From positions 189,232,501 through 189,296,500 of the forward strand of contig NC_060210.1 in the NCBI RefSeq assembly GCF_021130785.1: a stretch of 64,000 nt of DNA, written 5' to 3'. The position numbers and the translations under genes were made by a program. The first letter of the stretch is position 1, and the number at the start of each line of letters is the position of its first letter. Positions 9,640 to 19,350 of the stretch are shown here, one piece after another. Source of the DNA: Homalodisca vitripennis (lineage: Eukaryota; Arthropoda; Insecta; Hemiptera; Cicadellidae). Below the pieces are notes generated by a model. The model did not search any database, was not told where the DNA came from, and saw only the letters and a list, made by a program, of their open reading frames with translations.

Positions 9640-10907
9640 TTATTAAGTGGACAAAACGGTCTAATATGTCCCACTTGCTTGCAGCCATAACAGGTAGGAG
9701 GCTGCCTACGGGAAGGAGCAGCTGCTGGCTCAGACCGCACCGGAGCATGGACCGGCCCCGGAGGCAAGTGAGGAAGATGCCTCGACATGGCCTCCCTTTG
9801 ATCATCCGCATCCTGAACCCCTCTAGAGATGATGGAGAGGCGGTCCAAATCCGCAAAAGATGCGGGACGGCTACAAAAAATCAAACGGGAGCGTTCTTCA
9901 GGTTTAATGCCCTCCAAAATAAGGCTCACCAACTCTGTTTCGCTCAAGCTCAAGCGCAACACCCGGGCTACATCCCGTATCTCCCCGACAAAATGGCTCA
10001 ACGTCTCGTCTGGTGCCTGAGGACGGTAAACGCGTTCCACCCGCAAGCGCTCCCTAACCCGAGCAGGTACAAAGAACTCCAAGATCTCGGCATGGAACTG
10101 GTCAAAAGTGGCACCTCTCTTAAGGCAGTCTAGAAGGCGATCAAAAAGCGGCCTTAAGGAAAACTGCGCTAAAATCTGCATAAGCATGGCATCTGTCATA
10201 CCAGGAAATTCTCTCAGCTTAAAAACTTCCAGAAGGAAATGGATAAGTAAATTAGTGTCAAGCCCATCAACTCTGGGGAAGTGTTGTAAAACACTCCCCA
10301 AAGGATGGGGCAATTTGCCAAAGCTAGAAAAGGAAGGCACAACTATAGATGATGCCTCACCAGCCGCTTCAGGAGGGCCACTACCCATCGGAGACATAGT
10401 AACTCTGGGAGGCTCGAAAGAAAGAGCCGGTGGACGGTTAGCAAAGGTAATGGTAGTGGGAACCTCCGTTGGAGTGACAGCGGTAAATAGTACCCCCTTC
10501 TCTTTCACCGAGCGCACCTCACTCAAACCATCTAAGGCTTGTTTTAATTTGTTACTGGCCGAAAAGGCCCAACTTTTAATATCAGAGTCTAAACTAGGAG
10601 CTGACATAAGTAAAACTATTCTGTCACGCCAATGTAAAAGTTGAGATGCCAATCTAGCCTTTGCTGACCCGGACATGGGAAGTGACTCAAAATTAATATC
10701 GTCTTCTAACTCTTCCATTCGGGTTTTACAAAACTCAAATTCAGTATTAATTTGGAACTCTGCATTCCAGCTGCGGTGCAACGCTATACAATCCCGTAAT
10801 TGAGCTCTTAATGCCCTCACATCTCCCTCGGGCTTCTGTCCTCTCGCCAGGACCTCAAAAACCAACTCGGGCTTGCGCAGATGTTCAGGCACCAGGGAAA
10901 ACGCCAT
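9630..10907 (-). CDS. gag: Gag capsid/nucleocapsid protein of the gypsy element
   Basis: Structural protein of 425 residues that would form the virus-like particle in the cytoplasm and package element RNA. The start chosen is the ATG at 10907 (MAFSLVPE); three in-frame codons lie before it, led by a TTG just after a stop. The central part, about residues 215-350, is helical and capsid-like (LLEVFKLREFPG, then AEILEFFVPARVRERLR). The C-terminus carries one CCHC zinc knuckle, C-X2-C-X4-H-X4-C at residues 406-419, just ahead of the frameshift site. The frame is intact. It is separated from pol only by the shift site, so most ribosomes should stop here and a minority make Gag-Pol. Confidence 0.93.
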   Translation of the reverse strand: MAFSLVPEHLRKPELVFEVLARGQKPEGDVRALRAQLRDCIALHRSWNAEFQINTEFEFCKTRMEELEDDINFESLPMSGSAKARLASQLLHWRDRIVLLMSAPSLDSDIKSWAFSASNKLKQALDGLSEVRSVKEKGVLFTAVTPTEVPTTITFANRPPALSFEPPRVTMSPMGSGPPEAAGEASSIVVPSFSSFGKLPHPLGSVLQHFPRVDGLDTNLLIHFLLEVFKLREFPGMTDAMLMQILAQFSLRPLFDRLLDCLKRGATFDQFHAEILEFFVPARVRERLRVERVYRPQAPDETLSHFVGEIRDVARVLRLSLSETELVSLILEGIKPEERSRLIFCSRPASFADLDRLSIISRGVQDADDQREAMSRHLPHLPPGPVHAPVRSEPAAAPSRRQPPTCYGCKQVGHIRPFCPLNKKN

Positions 10908-11351
10908 ACCAAACAATTAAGACAAAATAAATAGAACAAAGCGTACGCAACAATTACTTAGTAAACTAAGTGGACTCAACTCACAAAGGGCTTACACTGA
11001 CGAGGTCCAAGTGAAGAACTTAATACCTGCTACCTAATAGAAGGATACCCTGCAAATATACACTAACCACAACCTACAAACACAGAAGCAATAAATATAA
11101 CAAAACAACACATTGATAGGGGAGAAGTAGAGTACAGTTAGGTAAATTTAGCGGTTAAGCAATTTAGAGTCCCCTGCTCCCTGCAAAGGGTAAGTCTGCA
11201 GGAAGCAAGACACTAAACCAATTCCACCCGGTATCCTGTGCTAGGGCGAGCTCCTAATAAAAAAAATGTGTACTCTAACCTCCCCCTACCTAACACTAAC
11301 CTACACCAACAAACAAAACCAGAACTGAGAGACAGCTGAGAGAGCAGGTAA
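10908..11351 (-). other. Element leader (5' untranslated region)
   Basis: Non-coding stretch between the primer-binding site and gag. It contains a second, diverged copy of an LTR segment: plus-strand 11217-11256 (CCAATTCCACCCGGTATCCTG) resembles 11713-11752 in the LTR (CCAATTCCACCCGGTATCCTT) and the equivalent at about 5508-5548. Packaging or dimerisation signals would be expected here but cannot be assigned. Confidence 0.6.
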
Positions 11352-11367
11352 CCACGCTCTGCTACCA
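11352..11367 (-). other. Primer-binding site, initiator tRNA-Met-like
   Basis: One base inside the 5' LTR the minus strand reads TGGTAGCAGAGCGTGG. The first 11 bases complement the 3' end of animal initiator tRNA-Met (CTCTGCTACCA, from memory); the next bases match less well. Position and TGG start are as expected for a reverse-transcription primer site. A different tRNA ending in CTCTGCTACCA cannot be excluded. Confidence 0.75.
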
Positions 11368-11368
11368 T

Positions 11369-11549
11369 TGAAACCTTACATCGCCGCTCGCACACCCACA
11401 GCAAACCAACAGGGAAACGCGCGCCCATGGTGGCGAACGGGATGCCGGATCAAAATTAAACTAGGTAAAAAAAAAAAAAAAACACCTTGGTCAGTATACT
11501 CAGGTTCATTTACTACGAAAACACAGGCCTATCCAGTCAATATAATTAA

Positions 11550-11604
<55 letters not shown>

Positions 11605-12251
11605 ATAAAAAAAATAAAAAGTGCCTGCAGTAGTATATACCTCGAACAATTCTTGTCAGGTGCACCTGCATACAAAAAATTAGACACGCCATAATTTGAA
11701 ACAAGAAATGCCAATTCCACCCGGTATCCTTCGGCTAAGGGCGGGCTCCTAATGAAATCCAAGAAATAACTAAATAATATCTAAAACTAACTTAAAATTA
11801 AATAACAAAATATAAACTATATAAATGGCAACAATAACAATAACAAATAAATAAAGAATGCAGGGTATCACAGATTTTGACTAGCAGAAATGTCCATCAT
11901 GGTGGCCGTCCCTCAGCAGAGCGCAAAGTGAAGGTTCTCTGCGACCACGCATGATGGAGAGATGACAGGAGATAAACAGCTCATCCCTTGGACCTCATCA
12001 GTGAGGGGCCGTAAACCTAGCCGCACATGTTAGAAGGAATCAGCTCAGCAAATCTAACAAAATACTTAAATAAACCAAAATTTTAAACAGGAGCTAATCC
12101 TAACTAGTACACTACAGCTCAGAGTCTTTACGCCACTCTCCGGAAAGGCCAAACGCCTTCAAAAGGTCAGTCGCCTCTGCAGCCAATAAACCACACACAC
12201 ACTATATAAAACACACATGAGCCGGGGAGATATAGGTATTGAACCGGCTCA
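11369..12251 (-). repeat. 5' LTR of the gypsy element
   Basis: It has the same TG...CA ends as the other LTR and contains its promoter. A possible TATA box on the minus strand (TTTATATAGT, 12201-12210) lies about 45 bases in from the LTR start. It includes an AT microsatellite at 11551-11600. A second short AT-rich motif set (ATAAATAAAAAAAATAAAAA) follows that microsatellite. Transcription should run leftward through gag and pol. Confidence 0.93.
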
Positions 12252-12255
12252 GTAT

Positions 12256-12761
12256 TACCAGCTGTTACCAATCCGATACTCATTCCTTATTATAAAACAG
12301 CAAAAGTTTGCTGTGTAGTGTAATACGTGAGGGGTCAATTCCATAACTTTTTTACACATTTAGTTAACTTAGCTTATTATAGTTGTTTTCTGAATTAAAT
12401 ACTCTACAATCTGTATTAGGAAAATAATTTGTTTATTGGTCATTCAACAATGTTATTGGACATCAAACATTTAAGACGGTATTTTTGTTATTAGATTTTT
12501 GGCAAATTTCATACTTTTTCTCAAAAACTGTTCACACTACTACGTCTAGAGTGGTTTTATTTGATTTTCCAGGTGATTTTCCTTATAAATCCACCTTATT
12601 TGAGTTAAAAAGTAAGAACAATACATTTCAGAATCACTTAACTTCACCAGGTGAACTGAAAACAAAGCAGAATCTTTCGCCAGCCATTACTCTTTTATGG
12701 AGCGTTTCCGGACCTACCTTTATATAACATTTATCTTATTTTTTTAACATATATCTTATTT

Positions 12762-12765
<4 letters not shown>
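12256..12765. other. Intergenic DNA, no feature seen
   Basis: AT-rich. The 80-codon plus-strand frame at 12485-12727 has no recognisable product and probably arises by chance. Confidence 0.45.

Positions 12766-12820
<55 letters not shown>
12766..12820. repeat. (AT)n microsatellite
   Basis: About 55 bp of AT dinucleotide repeat. Confidence 0.95.
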
Positions 12821-12821
<1 letters not shown>

Positions 12822-13354
12822 TGCTTATACAACAATGAAGTTCTAAGATGGTGCGTGTTCAACGATGGAATGTGGGTGAGCATTGTGGAAGGTTATGACT
12901 CAGTAGGCTGACATAGTTTCTATTGTGGCTGCCGGAAGGGATGTCAAGTTTTGATAATCGGGACTCTACCCGCAGGACATCTCAAGTTTGCATGCAACTT
13001 CAGCAAAGCCTGACTCTACACGTGATTTGGCACAGCTTTACTATGTTAATAAGAGTAGTTGATGATCGATATATATTTTATGAGAAATTCCTCTATCGGT
13101 TTCATTAAAAACCAGGCTGTTTGCTTATAAAATGCCAATCTGAACTAATACTTGAGTAGATAAAGCTTACCCTGTTTAAGAGGATTCTCGTGTTGGGGAA
13201 TGAAACCGGTCGAGTTGCTGAAAAATAATCTCCATGTCCTAGGGTGAAGATTAAAATAAGTTAAATTTAATAAAAATAAACATTTATGAATAAATTTCAT
13301 GAAAACACTTCTTATAACTTTGTTAGTGTTTTTTTTTTCAAAATATAATTGTAG

Positions 13355-13442
13355 CTTGACATGGAAAAGGATTCAGATCGAAATAGCAAACTGAGTTTAT
13401 CAAACAAGCAAAGAAAACCCAAAATGGGTGGTAGCCGAAAAG
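13355..13442 (+). CDS. Candidate first coding exon of an unrecognised gene
   Basis: A pyrimidine run then AATATAATTGTAG gives a plausible splice acceptor ending at 13354. Six bases later an ATG (13361) opens 27 codons, MEKDSDRNSKLSLSNKQ followed by a Lys/Arg-rich KPKMGGSRK, ending in AAAAG/GTGTGT, a reasonable donor at 13443. Without splicing the frame stops three codons later. The stretch is purine-rich and less AT-rich than its surroundings. The peptide is basic and hydrophilic; I do not recognise a family. The donor leaves a phase-1 codon. Evidence is limited to splice-like signals around a short open stretch, so it may be chance. Confidence 0.35.
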
Positions 13443-14104
13443 GTGTGTAATCCTAATATTAATTAATGACATTTTAAAATGATTTTAATGTAAATTTATT
13501 GTTTTTTACATGCACTTAATACTACTTTAAGACTATTTGAGTTTGTCCCTTAATATATAAGAACAAATAAATTTATATTTGTCTAGTTGATACCGATTTT
13601 ATATCTAGTTCGTATTAATATATACAAATTTGTCAAAAGAAAGTTACAGGGAAATAGTTTAAAATTGTGTGATGTCCTTGTGTATTTAATAAAAAAGTTT
13701 GTCATCACCCATCACTAATATCTTTTGTAACAAAATTCAGCAGTAAAATTTTAATCTCTCATTAATATTTAAAACTCATTTTCTGATAAAACTATAGAAA
13801 TTTAACCCATATTTGTATTTCTAACCATCTATAAAAATTTTTTTATAAAACAATGCAGTTTTAATAATTTCATGTAGCGTACTAGTGTAAAAACTGTGTA
13901 ACAAGTTTATATTGTAACACAAATTCCATATTTTACAAAGTCACGTTTATGTTACAAGGTGCAGTTGAGTACACTTCAGATAGTTTGAGCGCTCTCTTCT
14001 CGTTTTAACACCCTTGTCGTGACACTTAGCAGCTTGTCAAATTTGTGATACACGGCTTGTATAAGTAATCCTTCTGCCTGCTTAAGTGATTATCCTTTTT
14101 GGTA
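13443..14104. other. AT-rich DNA, no feature seen
   Basis: If 13355-13442 is an exon this would be intron; nothing else is visible. Confidence 0.4.
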
Positions 14105-17100
14105 GGGTCAGGGGTGAACTCTCAGTGGTCGAAAGGTGCTAGAGGCCGGTGACCTGCCAGATGTCAGGATCTCCTAGAGGCTGAGAACTCCAATATTATG
14201 TTCTACAACTAGGGTCCTAACAGAGGCAGGAATGTGCTAGAGACCCGGACCTGCCAGATGTCAGGATCTCCTTGAGGCTGAGAACTCCAATATTATGTTC
14301 TAAAACTAGGGTCCTAACAGAGGCAGGAATTTGCTAGAGACCCGGGTCTGTCAGATGTCAGGATCTCCTAGAGGGTGAGAGCTCCAAGATTAAGTTCAAC
14401 AACCAGAGACCTAACAGAGGTCGGAAGGTGCTACAGGCCGGGACCTGCCAGATGTCAGGATCTCCTAGAGGGTGAGAGCTCCAAGATTAAGTTCCAAAAC
14501 CAGACACCTAACTGAGGTCGGAAGGTACTAGAGGCTTGGACCTGACAGATGTCAGGATCTCTTATAAGCTGAGAGCTCCAATATTAAGTACCACAACTAG
14601 GGTCCTAACAGAGGCAGGAATGTGCTAGAGACCCGGACCTGCCAGATGTCAGGATCTCCTAGAGGCTGAGAACTCCAATCATATGTTCTACAACTAGGGT
14701 CCTAACAGAGGCAGGAATGTGCTAGAGACCCGGACCTGCCAGATGTCAGGATCTCCTAGAGGCTGAGAACTCCAATATTATGTTCTAAAACTAGGGTCCT
14801 AACAGAGGCAGGAATGTGCTAGAGACCCGGATCTGCCAGATGTCAGGATCTCCTAGAGGGTGAGAGCTCCAAGATTAAGTTCCAAAACCAGGCACCTAAC
14901 TGAGGTCGGAAGGTGCTAGAGGCTTGGACCTGCCAGACGTCAGGATCTCTTATAAGCTGAGAGCTCCAAGATTAAGTTCCAAAACCAGGCACCTAACTGA
15001 GGTCGGAAGGTGCTAGAGGCTTGGACCTGCCAGACGTCAGGATCTCTTATAAGCTGAGAGCTCCAAGATTAAGTTCCAAAACCAGGCACCTAACTGAGGC
15101 CGGAAGGTGCCAGATGTCAGGATCTCTTATAAGCTGAGAGCTTCAATATTAAGTACCACAATTAGGGTCCTAACAGAGGGCGGAAGGTGCTACAGGCCGG
15201 GACCTGCCAGATGTCAGGATCTCCTAGAGGGTGAGAGCTCCAAGATTAAGTTCCAAAACCAGGCACCTAACTGAGGTCGGAAGGTGCTAGAGGCTTGGAC
15301 CTGCCAGATGTCAGGATCTCCTAGAGGGTGAGAGCTCCAAGATTAAGTTCCAAAACCAGGCACCTAACTGAGGTCGGAAGGTGCTAGAGGCTTGGACCTG
15401 CCAGACGTCAGGATCTCTTATAAGCTGAGAGCTCCAAGATTAAGTTCCAAAACCAGGCACCTAACTGAGGTCGGAAGGTGCTAGAGGCTTGGACCTGCCA
15501 GACGTCAGGATCTCTTATAAGCTGAGAGCTCCAAGATTAAGTTCGAAAACCAGGCACCTAACTGAGGCCGGAAGGTGCCAGATGTCAGGATCTCTTATAA
15601 GCTGAGAGCTCCAATATTAAGTACCACAACTAGGGTCCTAAAAGAGGCAGGAATGTGCTTGAGACCCGGACCTGCCAGATGTCAGGATCTCCTAGAGGCT
15701 GAGAACTCCAATATTATGTTCTAAAACTAGGGTCCTAACAGAGGCAGGAATGTGCTAGAGACCCGGATCTGTCAGATGTCAGGATCTCCTAGAGGGTGAG
15801 AGCTCCAAGATTAAGTTCAACAACCAGAGACCTAACAGAGGTCGGAAGGTGCTACAGGCCGGGACCTGCCAGATGTCAGGATCTCCTAGAGGGTCAGAGC
15901 TCCAAGATTAAGTTCCAAAACCAGACACCTAACTGAGGTCGGAAGGTACTAGAGGCTTGGACCTGACAGATGTCAGGATCTCTTATAAGCTGAGAGCTCC
16001 AAGATTAAGTTCCAAAACCAGGCACCTAACTGAGGCCGGAAGGTGCCAGATGTCAGGATCTCTTATAAGCTGAGAGCTCCAAGATTAAGTACCACAACTA
16101 GGGTCCTAAAAGAGGCAGGAATGTGTTAGAGACCGGGACCTGCCAGATGTCAGGATCTCCTAGAGGGTGAGAGCTCCAAGATTAAGTTCCAAAACCAGGC
16201 ACCTAACTGAGGTCGGAAGGTGCTAGAGGCTTGGACCTGCCAGACGTCAGGATGTCTTATACGCTGAGAGCTCCAAGATTAAGTTCCAAAACCAGGCACC
16301 TAACTGAGGCCGGAAGGTGCCAGATGTCAGGATCTCTTATAAGCTGAGAGCTCCAATATTAAGTACCACAACTAGGGTCCTAAAAGAGGCAGGAATGTGC
16401 TAGAGACCCGGACCTGCCAGATGTCAGGATCTCCTAGAGGCTGAGAACTCCAATATTATGTTCTACAACTAGGGTCCTAACAGAGGCAGGAATGTGCTAG
16501 AGACCCGGACCTGCCAGATGTCAGGATCTCCTAGAGGCTGAGAATTCCAATATTATGTTCTAAAACTAGGGTCCTAACAGAGGCAGGAATGTGCTAGAGA
16601 CCCGGATCTGCCAGATGTCAGGATCTCCTAGAGAGTGAGAGGTCCAAGATTAAGTTCAACAACCAGAGACCTAACAGAGGCCGGAAGGTGCTACAGGCCG
16701 GGACCTGCCAGATGTCAGGATCTCCTAGAGGGTGAGAGCTCCAAGATTAAGTTCCAAAACCAGGCACCTAACTGAGGTCGGAAGGTGCTAGAGGCTAGGA
16801 CCTGCCAGACGTCAGGATCTCTTATAAGCTGAGAGCTCCAAGATTAAGTTCCAAAACCAGGCACCTAACTGAGGCCGGAAGGTGCCAGATGTCAGGATCT
16901 CTTATAAGCTGAGAGCTCCAATATTAAGTACCACAACTAGGGTCCTAAAAGAGGCAGGAATGTGTTAGAGACCGGGACCTGCCAGATGTCAGGATCTCCT
17001 AGAGGCTGAGAACTCCAATCATATGTTCTACAACTAGGGTCCTAAAAGAGGCAGGAATGTGCTAGAGACCCAGACCTGCCAGATGTCAGGATCTCCTAGA

Positions 17101-17535
17101 GGCTGAGAACTCCAATATTATGTTCTACAACTAGGGTCCTAACAGAGGCAGGAATGTGCTAGAGACCCGGACCTTCCAGATGTCAGGATCTCCTAGAGGC
17201 TGAGAACTCCAATATTATGTTCTACAACTAGGGTCCTAACAGAGGCAGGAATGTGCTAGAGACCCGGACCTGCCAGATGTCAGGATCTCCTAGAGGCTGA
17301 GAACTCCAATATTATGTTCTACAACTAGGGTCCTAACAGAGGCAGGAATGTGCTAGAGACCCGGACCTGCCAGATGTCAGGATCTCCTAGAGGCTGAGAA
17401 CTCCAATATTATGTTCTACAACTAGGGTCCTAACAGAGGCAGGAATGTGCTAGAGACCCGGACCTGCCAGATGTCAGGATCTCCTAGAGGCTGAGAGCTC
17501 CAATCATAAAACCAGAGACCTAACAGAGACCAGAA
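14105..17535. repeat. 97-bp minisatellite array, about 35 copies in two subfamilies
   Basis: Head-to-tail units centre on GACCTGCCAGATGTCAGGATCTC. Subfamily A reads TGCTAGAGACCCGG ... CTCCTAGAGGCTGAG; subfamily B reads TGCTAGAGGCTTGG ... CTCTTATAAGCTGAG. Five shortened units lack 17 bases between two TGC direct repeats (at 15101, 15569, 16037, 16311, 16876). Their spacings are 468, 468, 274 and 565 bp, exactly 80 plus 4, 4, 2 and 5 times 97, which fixes the unit length. Each unit holds a short inverted repeat, CCTGNC and GTCAGG around 4 bases. The array is not coding. Confidence 0.97.
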
Positions 17536-18510
17536 ACTCTCAAAAGATGGGAGCTTAGAGTGTTTCAAAGTTAGTTTAATATACATTATTGTGCAATTTG
17601 CGGAATCATGTGCTATAGTGACGTATGTTTCAATGTACCACAACGAAAATGTATCTAAAACTGGTGGCCCGTGTACTAATGGTCTTGCTTTATGTGCAAA
17701 AGACGCATAAGAAATAAAAAATTTAACATTTAAAACACTGAAAAATAACGGAAATAAAAAAGCAAGTTTATTAATAAATATTTTGTTAAGTATTCCCCAA
17801 ATAAAATCACAGAGATATCTAAAACATCGGGAGAGCGGTTAGAGATAAAACGAAGAAACTAAAAGCAACCCCACTGAATTACATAAATAAAATATAATTC
17901 AAATAATGTCATTTTTCATATATTGTTTACAAAAAATGGAGATTCCGGGTTCGAATCTAAATGTTCTTAAGTTTGTAAATTATTGTGGATGTTTTTAAGC
18001 TTTAGACACATGAAAGATTATGGTGTTCTTAACAGCACCTAACAATATAAAATTAGTATATTCTTGACTTGGAATGGATTTCAACTGAAATTATAGTGTT
18101 ATCATATGAAAGAATATTCACAAAATAATAATATTATTATTTTTTCACGTATAAGCCAATTTGATTAATGAATGATCAATGCTATTTTCATGAATTGCCC
18201 TTACCAAAGCCCGCTTCCCAAAGATCCTTTTCCTGAACCTGTTTGGTTTAAACACGACAGAGTATTCTTTTACGAGGAGGATATTAGTAGAACTCGACAG
18301 TCATACAGCTTGCTTCGTTATTTATGCTTTGAAACTGATTTTATGATGAAGGTCATATGTTCAGTTTGCGGTTTAAATGTTTTCATGAATAATAATAACT
18401 TTAATTGCTTATAAACACTTACATTTCATCGCAACCGTCGAAATGAGTAAGTGGTAAAACTTTGCACTCATTAAATACATTTGAATCTCATTCAAACCTA
18501 CAATTTTTCA
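17536..18510. other. Intergenic DNA with one short proteinaceous-looking frame
   Basis: Mostly AT-rich. The plus-strand frame 18172-18414 (80 codons) contains a stretch with fairly natural composition (PYQSPLPKDPFPEPVWFKHD), but no splice signal, family or start context supports it. I cannot assign it. Confidence 0.3.
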
Positions 18511-18771
18511 TTAAGCTACGTTTTCCTAGCTCCGCGACTGGGCTTTTTGCGCTGCGTGCTCCGTGCTCCGTAACTGACAAAACCACCGGTTCTCTGTAAA
18601 CCAATGGAGGTGTATTCCTAGCTACGCGTTGCGTGCTTAAACCTTAACCGCGCTGCGCGGTCTTTGCTGCGCGACTGGGAGCACTGCCTCGAGAGCAGTC
18701 AATCACGCACCGCGCAGCAGGGCTGACGACTTTTTATTGTTTGTTGAAGTTGATCAGTTTGTGTGCTCAAC

Positions 18772-19071
18772 ATGTGCGACAATCATATTAATAGTTCTAA
18801 TACTAATAACATTAGTATTAATTAATACTAACTAATTGATCTTGTCTCCGAATATGACATAATATGGAAGATGAGCCATCCCGATTTCAAGAATAACCCG
18901 AAAAATGGCAAATTTTGGAATGTGATCGGCCAAAAACTTAACAAAACAGATAAGAAAATAAAAACTATAATTGTCACTCATATTAATAATAATAAAGTAT
19001 TTTATTTTTCGAAAGTACTATACAGTTACATTACCAGAACAGCAATCAATGCCTTGAGAAAGCATTCATAG
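18772..19071 (+). pseudogene. MADF-domain accessory protein, N-terminal part (broken)
   Basis: From an ATG at 18772 the frame hits TAA codons at 18823 and 18829, then continues with LIDLVSEYDIIWKMSHPDF, followed by KFWNVIGQKL. This is the first half of a MADF (Myb/SANT-like) DNA-binding domain: the acidic lead helix, W-x-x-x-HPDF and W-x-x-IG core are visible. The second half of the domain is not recognisable downstream, where the frame becomes low-complexity. In PIF/Harbinger elements such a protein partners the transposase for nuclear import and DNA binding. Its C-terminal part appears to lie more than 1 kb away at 20196-20560. Confidence 0.7.
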
Positions 19072-19350
19072 TCCATCTTTGCGTGGGAGGGGATTCCAGT
19101 ACACTTAAAGGTCATAATAGTTCTTAACATAAAGTTACAAAACGTCACACACACATATACACTTTCATGTTAATTTGAACAAATGTAGATGAATCAAATT
19201 AATACTTATAGTGAAAAGATGAGATAATGTACAAGTTCTACTGATGGTAATGCAAATCTTTAAATTTGGCGTTTTTAAACCTGTGGTAGTGAACATTAAA
19301 ATAAATAAACTCTCTTCCCCTTAATTACTAAGCTACAAAGTTTACTCACA

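Larger units (their letters stand above)
5164..12255 (-). mobile_element. Complete Ty3/gypsy LTR retrotransposon
   Basis: Two near-identical LTRs (5168-6046 and 11369-12251) enclose gag and pol on the minus strand. The element is flanked by the 4-bp target duplication GTAT (5164-5167 and 12252-12255). Reading along the minus strand the order is 5' LTR, primer-binding site, leader, gag, -1 frameshift, pol (protease, reverse transcriptase, RNase H, integrase), short 3' region, polypurine tract, 3' LTR. There is no env-like frame. Integrase placed after RNase H and the GPF/Y-like module identify Ty3/gypsy as opposed to Ty1/copia. Outside the microsatellites the LTRs differ at only three bases that I could find, so insertion was recent. 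All visible parts needed for retrotransposition are present; activity is inferred, not shown. Confidence 0.95.

Noticed and set aside
9354..10644. Plus-strand frames of 259 and 178 codons across gag
   Set aside because: They are antisense shadows of the intact minus-strand gag and pol genes.
17940..17965. tRNA-like B box (GGGTTCGAATCT)
   Set aside because: No A box, stem or second SINE-like feature lies at the required distance.
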